64,000 nt of DNA. It comes from Paenibacillus tyrphae (GTDB lineage Bacteria; Bacillota; Bacilli; Paenibacillales; NBRC-103111). The stretch spans positions 42,271 through 106,270 of the forward strand of contig NZ_BSDJ01000026.1 in NCBI RefSeq assembly GCF_027925525.1. Direction: 5' to 3'. Under the pieces are notes generated by a model. It ran no database searches. It saw only the letters and a program-made list of their open reading frames with translations, and was not told the DNA's origin. Below are positions 1 to 8,586 of the stretch, piece by piece; position 1 is the stretch's first letter; every line of letters begins with the position of its first letter. A program made the translations under genes and the position numbers.

Positions 1-729
1 GGGGACGAAGAAGCGAAGCGCAGACTGGCCGAAGCCAATCTCCGTCTGGTAGTCAGTATCGCCAGACGCTATGTCGGCCGTGGTATGCTGTTTCTTGATT
101 TGATACAGGAAGGCAATATGGGTTTAATCAAAGCGGTGGAAAAGTTCGATCATACCAAAGGCTTCAAATTCAGTACCTATGCCACATGGTGGATTCGTCA
201 GGCGATTACGCGCGCGATTGCCGATCAGGCGAGAACGATCCGGATACCGGTACATATGGTGGAAACGATCAACAAGCTCGTACGCGTATCCAGACAGCTG
301 CTGCAGGAGCTTGGCCGGGAAGCGACCCCGGAGGAAATTGCGAAGGAAATGGATTTGACGCCCGATAAAGTACGGGAAATTATGAAGATCGCGCAGGAGC
401 CCGTGTCGCTCGAAACGCCGATTGGCGAGGAGAACGATTCGAACTTGGGCGACTTTATCGAGGACCAAGAGGCGCTTGCGCCGGCGGACGCGGCGGCTTA
501 CGAGCTGCTGAAGGAGCAGCTTGAGGATGTGCTCGACACGCTTACGGAGCGGGAGGAGAATGTGCTGCGTCTTCGTTTCGGTCTTGATGACGGCCGCACG
601 CGAACGCTGGAGGAAGTGGGCAAGGTATTCGGTGTGACCCGGGAGCGCATCCGGCAGATCGAAGCCAAGGCACTGCGCAAGCTCAGACATCCGAGCCGCA
701 GCAAGCGGCTGAAAGATTTTATGGATTGA
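1..729 (+). CDS. sigA: RNA polymerase primary sigma factor SigA (RpoD), 5' truncated by window
   Basis: Only the C-terminal two thirds is present; the reading frame is open from base 1, so the start lies outside the window. Seen: the region 2.3-2.4 promoter-melting segment (FKFSTYATWWIRQAITRAI), region 3 (IRIPVHMVETINK), the acidic SLETPIGEE/NLGDFIED linker typical of housekeeping sigma factors, and region 4.2 helix-turn-helix (TLEEVGKVFGVTRERIRQIE) ending KRLKDFMD. Known role: it directs core RNA polymerase to -10/-35 promoters of housekeeping genes. The gene usually follows dnaG, which would lie upstream. A good terminator follows at 757-786. Confidence 0.97.
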   Translation, partial: GDEEAKRRLAEANLRLVVSIARRYVGRGMLFLDLIQEGNMGLIKAVEKFDHTKGFKFSTYATWWIRQAITRAIADQARTIRIPVHMVETINKLVRVSRQLLQELGREATPEEIAKEMDLTPDKVREIMKIAQEPVSLETPIGEENDSNLGDFIEDQEALAPADAAAYELLKEQLEDVLDTLTEREENVLRLRFGLDDGRTRTLEEVGKVFGVTRERIRQIEAKALRKLRHPSRSKRLKDFMD

Positions 730-756
730 TCTTTATTCGTGTGGCGAATGCAGGAA

Positions 757-786
757 GTCGTGCTTTTGGAGCACGGCTTTTTTTTG
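757..786 (+). terminator. Intrinsic terminator of sigA
   Basis: GTCGTGCT (757-764) pairs with AGCACGGC (770-777) around a 5-nt loop and is followed by nine T residues. It lies 28 bp after the sigA stop. Confidence 0.9.
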
Positions 787-947
787 TCAATAAGCTAAGG
801 TTAAAAATTTCTCATTAATTTCTAATAATAGCTTCTTATAGCAAGTGGGGCGCGGGAAAATTAATCACATGGAAAATTATGTACTTTTTAATTGTGTTAT
901 GGTGTTCTTGGGGTCCTTACCCAATTCGCCAAACCAAGGAGGAAGTC

Positions 948-1457
948 ATGATTAACACGAAGAAAAGCCGGATCGCCAAAGCCTTACTGGGAGTAACGAT
1001 GAGCCTATCGATTGCCGTCACAGGAAATATGCTTGCAGTGCCGCAATCGGCTCAAGCGGCTACCGTATCTAAAGCATCGGTTGCGGATAAAATCATTGCC
1101 ACGGGGAAGCGTTATTTAGGAGTCCGTTATCAGTTCGCGGCGCCTGCGGGAAGAACGGATGTATTTGATTGCTCTTCATTTACTCAATATGTATTCAAGC
1201 AGAACGGAATCAAGCTTCCACGTTCCTCCAGACAACAAGCTACGGTTGGCACCAAGGTTGCCAAGAACGATCTGCAACCGGGCGATCTGGTATTCTCGGA
1301 CACGAATCGGGACGGAAAAATCAACCATGTGAGCATTTATATCGGGAACGGCAAGCTGCTTCATACGTATCGGGTCGGCGTCGGCGTTACCATTTCCAAC
1401 TTTAAAGGCAGCACATGGGATAAGACCTTCGTTACTGCCCGTCGCGTTATCCGATAA
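948..1457 (+). CDS. Secreted NlpC/P60-family cell-wall peptidase
   Basis: About 169 residues. The ATG at 948 is chosen because AAGGAGG at 936-942 sits at proper spacing; the open frame extends upstream to 879 but without a ribosome site. Residues 1 to about 37 form a signal peptide (basic KKSR, hydrophobic core, AQA cleavage site). The rest is a single NlpC/P60 domain: catalytic Cys in DCSSF, QPGDLVFS, and the His of NHVSIYIG plus a second His in LLHT. Family role: cysteine endopeptidases hydrolysing D-gamma-glutamyl-diaminopimelate bonds in peptidoglycan. No SH3 or LysM anchor is present, so it is probably released or loosely wall-bound. Monocistronic, with a strong terminator behind. Confidence 0.9.
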   Translation: MINTKKSRIAKALLGVTMSLSIAVTGNMLAVPQSAQAATVSKASVADKIIATGKRYLGVRYQFAAPAGRTDVFDCSSFTQYVFKQNGIKLPRSSRQQATVGTKVAKNDLQPGDLVFSDTNRDGKINHVSIYIGNGKLLHTYRVGVGVTISNFKGSTWDKTFVTARRVIR

Positions 1458-1511
1458 TACAGGGACGGCTTGCCGGTAGCATGCAAGCGGCTGCCGAATA
1501 AGCTTGTACAG

Positions 1512-1549
1512 GAAAATCCTTGAGCCGATCAAGGATTTTCTTGTTTTTT
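1512..1549 (+). terminator. Intrinsic terminator after the NlpC/P60 gene
   Basis: Perfect 12-bp stem GAAAATCCTTGA (1512-1523) with TCAAGGATTTTC (1529-1540), 5-nt loop, followed by TTGTTTTTT. Confidence 0.92.
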
Positions 1550-1570
1550 GGGAGTGATACATAAATGTTA

Positions 1571-1642
1571 GATATGACATATCAGAAAAGTAACATGCAA
1601 TATATGTGAGTTATATTGACATTTATATGACGCCGACATATA
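1571..1642. promoter_or_regulatory. Candidate operator dyads upstream of adenosine deaminase
   Basis: Two related dyads: GATATG-A-CATATC (1571-1583, perfect palindrome) and TATATG-N7-CATATA (1624-1642). The second lies in the spacer and -10 element of the promoter at 1616-1644. Similar ATATG/CATAT half-sites suggest one regulator (inference); identity unknown. Confidence 0.4.
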
Positions 1643-1644
1643 GT
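1616..1644 (+). promoter_or_regulatory. SigA-type promoter for the adenosine deaminase gene
   Basis: TTGACA (1616-1621), 17-bp spacer, TATAGT (1639-1644). The -35 matches consensus fully and the -10 at five of six positions. The expected start lies about 40 bp upstream of the coding start. Confidence 0.8.
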
Positions 1645-1689
1645 ATAACTCAATAACTAACTGGGGAGATAAATAAGATAAAGGAAAGG

Positions 1690-2745
1690 GTGAAGAAGGT
1701 GGAGACGAACGTCTGCATGGAATGGCTGCGCCAGCTTCCGAAGGTCGACCTACACCTGCATCTGGACGGCAGCGTCAAGCCGGAGACGGTTCTTGAGCTA
1801 GCCGCGGCGGAGGGAATCCGGCTGCCAGCCGATACGCCGGAAGGCCTGCTTCCTTACATGCAGGTTGATGAGCCTTGCGGCAGCTTGCAGGCGTACCTCG
1901 CGAAATTCGAGTTTGTCGGGCGGTTCCTGCATCGGCCCGAAGCACTGGAACGGGTGGCGTTCGAGGTCGTGGAGCAGGCGGCGGCGCACGGGTGTCGCTA
2001 TATCGAGGTGCGGTTCGGCCCGCAGCTGCATCGTAATCGCGGCATGACGCCGGATGAAGTCATTGCCCGCGTCATCGCCGGGTTGAACCAGGGGGAAGCG
2101 CAGTTCGGCGTGAAGGCCAGGGGGATCGCCTGCTGTCTTCGGCATCACGGGCAACTCGATAATATGGAAGTCATCGAAGCCGCATCGCGTTTCCAGGGCA
2201 GAGGGATCGTGGGAGTGGATTTGGCCGGCGACGAAGGGGCTTACCCTGCCCGACTTCATCGCGAGCTGTTTGCTTTGGCTCGCCGCAAGGCGCTGCCGGT
2301 AACGATTCACGCGGGGGAAGCGGCCGGAGCCGATAGCGTGTACGAAGCGATTGCTCATCTGGGCGCGGCGCGCATCGGGCACGGCGTTCGCATGAAGGAA
2401 GACCCTGCCGTTCTGGAGCTTGTCAAGGAACGGCAGATTCCGCTTGAAATGTGTCCGGTCAGCAACATTCAGACGAGGGCCGTCTCCGGATGGGCTGCTT
2501 ACCCGGTGCGCGAATACTTCGATTACGGAATCCCGGTGACGATCAACACCGACAACCTCACGGTTTCCGGCACGAATCTCACGAAGGAATATCATATCCT
2601 GATGGAAAGGTTCGGGTTTACCCCGGCGGAGATCGGCAAGCTTCTGTTGAACGGGCTGGAAGCGAGCTTTATGGATGAGGCGGACAAACGCGAGCTGCGC
2701 CGGCACTTTCATCAGGCGTTGGCCGAGCTGAATATTTCCCGATAG
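1690..2745 (+). CDS. add: Adenosine deaminase
   Basis: 351 residues, the usual length. Converts adenosine/deoxyadenosine to inosine/deoxyinosine in purine salvage. Zinc-site and catalytic motifs are visible: KVDLHLHLDGS near the N-terminus (HxH), TIHAGEA (His then Glu), RIGHGV (catalytic His) and NTDN (Asp). Start choice is uncertain: GTG 1690 is only 4 nt after AAGGA, whereas the in-frame GTG 1699 has AAAGGG at better spacing and ATG 1717 is a third option; the domain is complete in all cases. A consensus promoter and two dyads precede it and a terminator follows, so it is a single-gene unit. The next gene is a DeoR-type regulator, a class often tied to nucleoside or sugar catabolism. Confidence 0.93.
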   Translation: MKKVETNVCMEWLRQLPKVDLHLHLDGSVKPETVLELAAAEGIRLPADTPEGLLPYMQVDEPCGSLQAYLAKFEFVGRFLHRPEALERVAFEVVEQAAAHGCRYIEVRFGPQLHRNRGMTPDEVIARVIAGLNQGEAQFGVKARGIACCLRHHGQLDNMEVIEAASRFQGRGIVGVDLAGDEGAYPARLHRELFALARRKALPVTIHAGEAAGADSVYEAIAHLGAARIGHGVRMKEDPAVLELVKERQIPLEMCPVSNIQTRAVSGWAAYPVREYFDYGIPVTINTDNLTVSGTNLTKEYHILMERFGFTPAEIGKLLLNGLEASFMDEADKRELRRHFHQALAELNISR

Positions 2746-2760
2746 GCTGTAGCCCATATG

Positions 2761-2795
2761 GCGGCGGACTCCCGAGCGGAGACCGCTGCTTTTTT
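2761..2795 (+). terminator. Intrinsic terminator after add
   Basis: GCGGCGGACTC (2761-2771) pairs imperfectly with GAGACCGCTGC (2779-2789), followed by TTTTTT. Confidence 0.75.
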
Positions 2796-2945
2796 GTGGG
2801 TAAGGACAATCCCGTTTGGGTGTTTCATTTCAGCTCCCACGGTGACTTCGATGTGCAATTGTTTGTGTTTGCTTTTATTTATGGTAGACTACTTGCATAG
2901 AGAAGTACGGCGGTGCCCGTCATTTCACGGAGAGGGGGGAGCGGG

Positions 2946-3713
2946 TTGTTCGCTGAGCAAAGGCATCAAGCGATTATTCAAAAAATTAACCGCGAGAAAT
3001 CGATCAAGGCGTCGGATCTGATGGAACTGTTCGGCGTGTCGTTCGAAACGGTCCGTCGCGACCTGGAGCATTTGGAGAAGGCGGGCTACTTGAAGCGTGT
3101 CCACGGCGGCGCGATCCTGAAGGAGTGGGATTATCGCGAAGAGATTCCGATGACGGTCCGGGAAAAGGTCCATTTGGACGGGAAAAACGAGCTGTCCGAA
3201 ATTGCCGCGCGGTATGTAACGGAGGGACAGTCCATCGCCCTTGACGTAAGCACGACTAATACGCAATTCGTCAAAGCCCTGAAGAAAAAGATCGAACGGT
3301 TGACAGTCATTACGAATTCGCTGCCGATCGCAAACGAACTAGTCCATTTGCCGGGATATACGATCATTTTGATCGGGGGCGTGATCCGCAACGAAGAGCA
3401 GGGCATGATCGGGGATTTGGCCGAGGAGTTCGCTTCCCGGTTCCATGCCGATTTGTTTTTTATGAGCATGAGCGGCGTCACGTTGACCGAAGGGGTCACG
3501 GACTATGGTCTCGGTGAAGTGCAGATGAAGAAAATCATGCTGAGGAACGCCAAACAGACGATTGCCCTGGCCGACAGCAGCAAGTTCGAGGCGGTTTCGC
3601 TGATCAAAGTGTGCGGCTGTGCAGAGATCGAACGGTTCGTGACCGATTCGAACATCGATCCGGCTATCGTAGACAAATATAAAAAGCACGGCGTCGAGAT
3701 CGTCTATCAATAG
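2946..3713 (+). CDS. DeoR/GlpR-family transcriptional regulator
   Basis: About 255 residues from TTG 2946, which gives the canonical family N-terminus (FAEQRHQAIIQ) and has GGAGAGGGGGG (2929-2939) upstream; the frame is open from GTG 2913. An N-terminal winged helix (KASDLMELFGVSFETVRRDLEHLEKAGYL then RVHGGA) is followed by the DeoR sensor domain with DVSTTNTQFVKAL and the TNSLPIANEL / GGVIRNEEQGMIG segments that bind phosphosugars in this family. Role by family: repressor of a sugar or nucleoside catabolic operon, released by a phosphorylated intermediate. No obvious target operon adjoins it; the following EamA gene has its own promoter. Terminator at 3751-3780. Confidence 0.9.
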   Translation: MFAEQRHQAIIQKINREKSIKASDLMELFGVSFETVRRDLEHLEKAGYLKRVHGGAILKEWDYREEIPMTVREKVHLDGKNELSEIAARYVTEGQSIALDVSTTNTQFVKALKKKIERLTVITNSLPIANELVHLPGYTIILIGGVIRNEEQGMIGDLAEEFASRFHADLFFMSMSGVTLTEGVTDYGLGEVQMKKIMLRNAKQTIALADSSKFEAVSLIKVCGCAEIERFVTDSNIDPAIVDKYKKHGVEIVYQ

Positions 3714-3750
3714 CTGGAGCCGTCCTGCCGGCTACAAAAGTATGTCTGGA

Positions 3751-3780
3751 GTCCCGGAGCTTGTCCGGGACTTTTTGTTT
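3751..3780 (+). terminator. Intrinsic terminator after the DeoR gene
   Basis: GTCCCGGA (3751-3758) / TCCGGGAC (3764-3771), loop GCTTG, then TTTTTGTTT. Confidence 0.9.
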
Positions 3781-3822
3781 TGAATGTGGCAGGTCTTAGT
3801 TTGTGGAGAAAATAATAAATCG

Positions 3823-3852
3823 TTGTATATATGTGTATATGTGTGTTATTAT
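3823..3852 (+). promoter_or_regulatory. Candidate promoter for the EamA transporter
   Basis: TTGTAT (3823-3828), 18-bp spacer, TATTAT (3847-3852); the predicted start falls just before the ribosome site at 3874. The region also has TATATGTG-type alternating repeats. Confidence 0.5.
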
Positions 3853-3882
3853 GTTGGAAAAGTTGAATATCTCGGGAGGTGC

Positions 3883-4737
3883 TTGAAAATTGTACTTTCA
3901 TTGTTCCTTGTAATCGGATCGGGCATGACGCACGCGGTGTGGAATTTGTTCGCCAAGCAGAGTGAGGACAAAAGCGCGTTTCTATGGGCGATTTTCATGC
4001 CTACGACGATCGCACTCATTCCGTACCTTGTTCTTGAGCTTGTCCAGACGGGGATTCCGGCCGAAGCCTACATGTTCATCATCGCATCCTTGCTGGCGCA
4101 AAGCGCTTACGCTCTGCTGCTGTCCCGCACCTATAAGCTTGGAGATTTATCGCAGGTATACCCGGTGATGCGGGGAACGTCCACGCTGCTCATTCCCGCG
4201 ACGGGAGTTCTCTTCTTGGGGGAATCGCTTCCGCTCTGGGGATGGCTCGGGATCGGGTGCATGCTTCTGGGCTTTGCGGTCATGAGCGGGCGGAAGCGGG
4301 ATACGGAACGCGCACCCACGGTCTGGAAGCCTATCTTGTTCGCACTGTCGGTCGGACTCTGCATTACCTGCTATACGCTGATCGACAAGCAAAATTTGCA
4401 GTATTTGTCGCCGTTGTCGCTGCTCGCCGTCTCCAATATCGGATTCGTGCTCGGTCTGACCCCGGCCGCCCTGTCCTCCGGAAGATGGAAGCGGGCGGTT
4501 CGCGGGCAGGGGAAGATCGTGCTGCTCGGATCGCTTTTGTCTCCCGGCTCGTATTTGCTGTTTTTACTCGCGATGAGGCACGCTCAAGTGTCCTATATTG
4601 CGCCGCTGCGGGAAATCGGCATCGTCTTCGGCACGCTGCTGGGCCTGATCGTGCTCAAAGAACGGCAGGGGGCAAGAAGGCTCGCCGCATCGGTCATCGT
4701 CGTCGCAGGGATCGTCATGATCGCCGGTTCCGGGTAA
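3883..4737 (+). CDS. EamA/DMT-family membrane transporter
   Basis: About 284 residues with ten hydrophobic segments, the drug/metabolite transporter layout of two five-helix EamA repeats. Typical EamA features: MTHAVWNLFAKQ after helix 1, QVYPVMRGTSTLLIPATGVLFLGE (first repeat), YIAPLREIGIVFGTLLGLIVLKER (second repeat). The substrate cannot be told. Start is uncertain: GGGAGG at 3874-3879 is close to TTG 3883; an ATT 3889 or TTG 3901 start is possible, and the upstream in-frame extension to 3784 has no ribosome site. The next gene follows after 38 bp with no terminator, so they may be cotranscribed. Confidence 0.85.
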   Translation: MKIVLSLFLVIGSGMTHAVWNLFAKQSEDKSAFLWAIFMPTTIALIPYLVLELVQTGIPAEAYMFIIASLLAQSAYALLLSRTYKLGDLSQVYPVMRGTSTLLIPATGVLFLGESLPLWGWLGIGCMLLGFAVMSGRKRDTERAPTVWKPILFALSVGLCITCYTLIDKQNLQYLSPLSLLAVSNIGFVLGLTPAALSSGRWKRAVRGQGKIVLLGSLLSPGSYLLFLLAMRHAQVSYIAPLREIGIVFGTLLGLIVLKERQGARRLAASVIVVAGIVMIAGSG

Positions 4738-4775
4738 CGGATAACCACATTTCGCTTTGAAGGGAAGCGCTGGAC

Positions 4776-5897
4776 ATGAAAACGAAAACCGTCTATGAAA
4801 CGAAGGTCGAGCCGCCACTGCCCGATTATATGAACGCCGAAATGGACCGTGTCGTTAAGCGATGGGACGAGCTGCCGCAGGAAGAAGCGCTCCGGCTGCT
4901 CTTCGTCACCGACCTTCATCACTGGAAGGGCGGGAACCAGCTTCGCACCGCCCGGGCTATCCAAGAGCTGACGCGCCGGCTGCCGCTTGACGCGGTCGTC
5001 TGCGGCGGCGACCACAGCTTGAACGGGCCGCTAGGCGATTTTATGGAATCGCAGCGAGAAATCATGCGCGAGCTGGCGGCAGCGGCATGCCCGGTGCTGC
5101 CGCTCAAGGGCAATCACGACGACAATTCGATTCACGACTTCTACCATCATCCGGAGAGTGCGGGTCACGTGGTCTTTCCGAAGGATAGCTTCGACTTATA
5201 CGTGCGGGAACGGCAGGACGCCGTTACGCTGGACCCGGAGCATCCGCTGGGCTTGTATTATTCCTACGAGATCCCGGAGAAGCGGGTGAGGATCGTTCTG
5301 CTGAACATCATCGACATCCCTTACCGCGTGACGGAACAGGGGAATTTGCAGTATAACGGCCAGTGGAAATACGCCTTCTCGGACAGGCAGCTCAACTGGG
5401 TGGCGCATAAAGCGTTTGACTTCAGCGGCAAGTCCGATGCGCGGGACTGGCGCGTCGTTCTGTTCTCGCACGCGTCCGTTTTGCAGGAGGGCGTATTCGG
5501 GGGCGATCACGGCATCGAGAACGACGAAGCGATGTGGGGTATTGTGAAAGCGTTCCGGAACGGAACGGCTTACCGTTCGTCACGCGAAGGGGAGTTCGGC
5601 TACGATGTGGAAGCCGATTACTCGCAGCAGGGTCCCGGGGGGCTGATTGCCAGCTTTTTCGGCCATGTGCATTTCGATCAAATGCTGCTCCAAGACGGCA
5701 TTCGCGTCATCTCCACCTTGAATGCGCATACGAATCAGGATTTCGAAGAGGCTCCGGCGCGGACGGAGGGGACGATTACCGAGACGGCGTTCGATCTGAT
5801 CACGATTCCGTTACGAGGCAGCGAAGGCAAGATGTACTTGACCCGATTCGGCGCGGGAGAGGATCGGGTGGCGGATTATCGGCTGCACGGGCGGTAA
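4776..5897 (+). CDS. Calcineurin-like metallophosphoesterase
   Basis: 373 residues, no signal peptide or membrane segment, so cytosolic. The five metal-binding blocks are seen in order: DLHHWKGG, GGDHSLNG, GNHDD, FSHASV and GHVHFD. The first block has the D-x-H arrangement of the family. Enzymes of this family hydrolyse phosphomono- or diesters with two metal ions; the substrate is not predictable here. AAGGGAAG precedes the ATG. It follows the EamA gene closely. No convincing terminator was seen in the 170 bp downstream. Confidence 0.85.
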   Translation: MKTKTVYETKVEPPLPDYMNAEMDRVVKRWDELPQEEALRLLFVTDLHHWKGGNQLRTARAIQELTRRLPLDAVVCGGDHSLNGPLGDFMESQREIMRELAAAACPVLPLKGNHDDNSIHDFYHHPESAGHVVFPKDSFDLYVRERQDAVTLDPEHPLGLYYSYEIPEKRVRIVLLNIIDIPYRVTEQGNLQYNGQWKYAFSDRQLNWVAHKAFDFSGKSDARDWRVVLFSHASVLQEGVFGGDHGIENDEAMWGIVKAFRNGTAYRSSREGEFGYDVEADYSQQGPGGLIASFFGHVHFDQMLLQDGIRVISTLNAHTNQDFEEAPARTEGTITETAFDLITIPLRGSEGKMYLTRFGAGEDRVADYRLHGR

Positions 5898-6069
5898 AAT
5901 GAATAAGCCATTCGAATTAGCTTTCTGCGTCTGACCGGGGATAGACTGCCGGGGACTGTTCATATTCCATTCGGAAGACCTACAGTTTTCGACAATAGAA
6001 CCTATTTTATCCTTCTTCCAAATTTAGTATCGTTTTAGCTGGGTTACGAAACTGGAAGGAGGAACGGTC

Positions 6070-7086
6070 GTGCAGGAACGCAGAAAATGGATTGACGTAG
6101 CCAGGGGGTTAAGCATCATCTTGGTCGTATTGGGGCATTCGGGGAATGAAGTGATCGACGATTATCTCGGTTGGTTCCGTATGCCGTTGTTTTTTCTGGT
6201 CAGCGGGCTTCTGTTCAAAAGCGTGATGCCGGACAAGTACATATCATGGACGCTGAAACGTATTCGATCGTTCATGATTCCTTATTTCGCTTACGGGATT
6301 TGCATTGCAGTGCTGGTCGCAGCCAAGCTGAGAGATCCGTTATCCGTTCCCCGCGATATTTGGAATCTCATTTACGGGGGAACGGTGTTAGGCGGGTGGT
6401 ACGGCGTCTTCTGGTTCATCACCTGTTTGCTGCTTGTGCATCTTTTGATGGGTTTTCTTTCCCGATATCCGGTCAAGGTACAAGCGGCAGCGGTGCTTGT
6501 GTCCTATACGGCCGCTCATTTCGTCAGCATGACGCCTTTGGCCGAAATGGACATCCCGTGGAATGCGGATGTGGCGCTTATGGCGATAGCGTTCTTTTTT
6601 CTGGGCTATACCTTTAAAGCCCAGTTGGCTGCCGGATTGGAGCGGGGGATCTGGTTTATTCCGGCGTTGCTGATTGTGGCAGCTACCATTGTTCTTAATA
6701 AAGAACAAATCTTGATTTTCCGAATGGATATGAAGATGAAGGTTTATACCCAGCCGGTGCTGGATCTTATTATTCCACTGGCGTGCGTCCTCGTCGTGCT
6801 TCAATTGTGCTACTGGATTTCACGCTGGCCGATGTCTTCCGTTCTGGCATTTTTGGGAACTGTGACCATCACGATCATGTACCTGCACATTCCGGTCAAT
6901 ATCGTGCTACAGTACGGCTTAGGCTTGGAGTACGGCTCGCTTGTCTTCACGCTGGCCGGTGTGCTGCTTCCGTTAGGGGCCGCTTGGCTCATGTCCAAAT
7001 CGTCCTTGCTGACCATGCTTTTCCTGGGCCAGCAGGGCTTTGGGAGGAAGGAGAAGACTCAAGGCAAGCTGAAGGCGGCAGGTTGA
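6070..7086 (+). CDS. Acyltransferase family 3 membrane protein (OafA/NodX-like)
   Basis: 338 residues, ten predicted membrane helices. The N-terminus RKWIDVARGLSIILVVLGHSG carries the conserved Asp-x-x-Arg and the His of the Acyl_transf_3 family, followed by FRMPLFFLVSGLLF. Members transfer acetyl or other acyl groups from cytosolic CoA donors to surface polysaccharides, lipids or other extracytoplasmic acceptors; which one is not evident. GTG start with GGAAGGAGG upstream. Expressed alone; a bidirectional terminator separates it from the convergent secreted protein gene. Confidence 0.85.
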   Translation: MQERRKWIDVARGLSIILVVLGHSGNEVIDDYLGWFRMPLFFLVSGLLFKSVMPDKYISWTLKRIRSFMIPYFAYGICIAVLVAAKLRDPLSVPRDIWNLIYGGTVLGGWYGVFWFITCLLLVHLLMGFLSRYPVKVQAAAVLVSYTAAHFVSMTPLAEMDIPWNADVALMAIAFFFLGYTFKAQLAAGLERGIWFIPALLIVAATIVLNKEQILIFRMDMKMKVYTQPVLDLIIPLACVLVVLQLCYWISRWPMSSVLAFLGTVTITIMYLHIPVNIVLQYGLGLEYGSLVFTLAGVLLPLGAAWLMSKSSLLTMLFLGQQGFGRKEKTQGKLKAAG

Positions 7087-7092
7087 ACGAGC

Positions 7093-7118
7093 AAGGCCAG
7101 CCTCTAGGCTGGCCTTTA
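7093..7118. terminator. Bidirectional terminator between convergent genes
   Basis: AAGGCCAGCC (7093-7102) and GGCTGGCCTT (7107-7116) form a perfect 10-bp stem with a 4-nt loop. T-tracts are short on both strands. Confidence 0.75.
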
Positions 7119-7128
7119 ATCGTTCAAA

Positions 7129-8196
7129 TTACTGGTACGTATCGCCGCCCTCGCCGTTCCAGGTCATCTCTGTGAAAGCGGACGGTGCGACCGTGGTGAT
7201 CGTGGCGGAGCCTGATGTTTTAAGCCCTCCCACGACGCCGGTCATCGTATAATCCGAATACAGCTTCGTCGAGCCGAAGTTCGTATGAATCATCGCGCCG
7301 CCGAGATTCGAAGCGGTCACGGCTTTGAGCTCAAGATTGCTGCCGTACGATACGCCGTCGGAGGCGGTTATTTTGTTGGCGCGGAAAGCTTGGCCGGTCC
7401 CGGCGTTGTTTTTCACCGTCGTGCCGATCACCTGCACGTTGTTCGCGCGGATGAACAAGCCGTTGTTTCCTACGGTAGACTCCGGCACGGTATTTTTGAA
7501 ATCGACCGTGCTTCCGATCACCTTGATGTGGTGCGTGCCTTCCTTGAAGTCGAATCCGTCGTTCTTGGTCAGAATGGCCTTGCAGTTCAGGAACGTAATG
7601 TACCCGCTCCGGTCCGCATCCGGCTTCGTCTGCCAGTTCTGATCGGCATCCCCTACGTAGTACCCTTCCCCAAACTTCCCGCTTTGGCCGGTAGATTCTG
7701 CCGTGCAATCTTCGAGCAGCCAGTACTGGCTGTTTTTGCGGATTTTGAACGCTTCGCCCAGCGTATTCTTCACCGTCACTTTCGTCAGATAGCCGTGAGA
7801 GGCTTCGATCAGAATGCCTTTGTTCGATTTGGAATTCGAGTTAATCGTGATATTTTCCAGTTTGTAATAGTTGTTTTTGATATGAAAAGCCGCATTGCCC
7901 GCGGATTCGGTAAAGGTGAAGCTTGCGCCGCTGCCCGTTCCCCGGATCGTAATATACTTACCCGCGCTTCCGTTGACCGACGTCGTAATCGTGCCGTCCG
8001 ATACGGCATACGTGCCCGATACTTCAAGGATATCTCCCGGCTGGGTACCGGCCAAGTAGCTGCGCAGAGCGGCCACGTCGCCGGGAGGCACGGTTTTGGT
8101 CGCAGCCCATGCGATGTGGGCGGGCACTCCGAAAGCGAGAATGGCAAAGCATACGAAAAATGCTAATGCGAGTGCTGCGTATGTTTTGGCGAACAT
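7129..8196 (-). CDS. Secreted right-handed beta-helix protein, pectate-lyase-like
   Basis: 355 residues from ATG 8196, which follows AAAGGACG; the open frame continues upstream to 8325 without a ribosome site. Residues 1-31 are a signal peptide ending AHIAWA. The mature part begins TKTVPPGDVAALRSYLAGTQPGDILEVSGTY, a typical opening of PL9/PelL-like or poly-lyase beta-helix proteins, then repeats of short beta strands (YYKLENITINSNSKSNKGILIEASHGYLTKVTVKN) and NDGFDFKEGTHHIKVIGSTV. The GYYVGD and KNDGFDFK stretches resemble PL9 pectate lyases, but I cannot place catalytic residues with certainty. It faces the acyltransferase gene and diverges from the LysR regulator. Confidence 0.75.
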   Translation of the reverse strand: MFAKTYAALALAFFVCFAILAFGVPAHIAWAATKTVPPGDVAALRSYLAGTQPGDILEVSGTYAVSDGTITTSVNGSAGKYITIRGTGSGASFTFTESAGNAAFHIKNNYYKLENITINSNSKSNKGILIEASHGYLTKVTVKNTLGEAFKIRKNSQYWLLEDCTAESTGQSGKFGEGYYVGDADQNWQTKPDADRSGYITFLNCKAILTKNDGFDFKEGTHHIKVIGSTVDFKNTVPESTVGNNGLFIRANNVQVIGTTVKNNAGTGQAFRANKITASDGVSYGSNLELKAVTASNLGGAMIHTNFGSTKLYSDYTMTGVVGGLKTSGSATITTVAPSAFTEMTWNGEGGDTYQ

Positions 8197-8586
8197 CAGA
8201 ACACGTCCTTTCGAATGTGCCTCATAGGCTGTAAGGCTTGTCAATGCCCGGCACCGATCGGCCGATTGTACTGCGGACTTTCTAACCGTCACCCCTTTCG
8301 CGAACCGTGCTGTCAAAGACGACATGTTGGAAGCGTTTTCGCTAAACGCCGCCGATTTTCTGCTCGAATCCGCCGTTCGGACCGCTTGGAAAAAACAGGT
8401 CGTCTTTCCTATAGCTTAACGGATTTGCGTGCCCGCTGAAATGCTGGAAACTCAACTACAATTGACGGATATTGCTTTATTCATCATTTTCGTTCGAATA
8501 TAAAATATACTATTCCTAATGGAATACTTGTGATATATTGATTTTTAACCAAGTTCGCCAAGAGCTGGAAGGAGGAGGGAGCGCTC
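8197..8586. other. 390-bp divergent intergenic region
   Basis: Separates the beta-helix protein gene from lysR. No convincing gene is seen. The lysR-proximal 80 bp is AT-rich and holds the promoter and palindrome described next; the promoter of the leftward gene was not identified with confidence. Confidence 0.6.
8511..8539 (+). promoter_or_regulatory. lysR promoter with overlapping palindrome
   Basis: An extended -10 (TGA-TATATT, -10 at 8534-8539) lies 17 bp after TATTCC. The -35 region is covered by TATTCC-TAAT-GGAATA (8511-8526), a perfect dyad with T/A ends as expected of a LysR box, suggesting autoregulation (inference). Confidence 0.5.

Noticed and set aside
1798..2757. 319-codon minus-strand frame inside adenosine deaminase
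   Set aside because: Shadow ORF; composition is Arg/Pro-rich and the plus-strand gene is clearly real.
4242..4760. 172-codon plus-strand ORF inside the EamA transporter
   Set aside because: Alternative frame of a clear ten-helix transporter; Arg-rich shadow.
8215..8439. 74-codon ORF between the beta-helix protein and lysR
   Set aside because: No ribosome site or homology; it lies opposite the 5' leader of the beta-helix gene.
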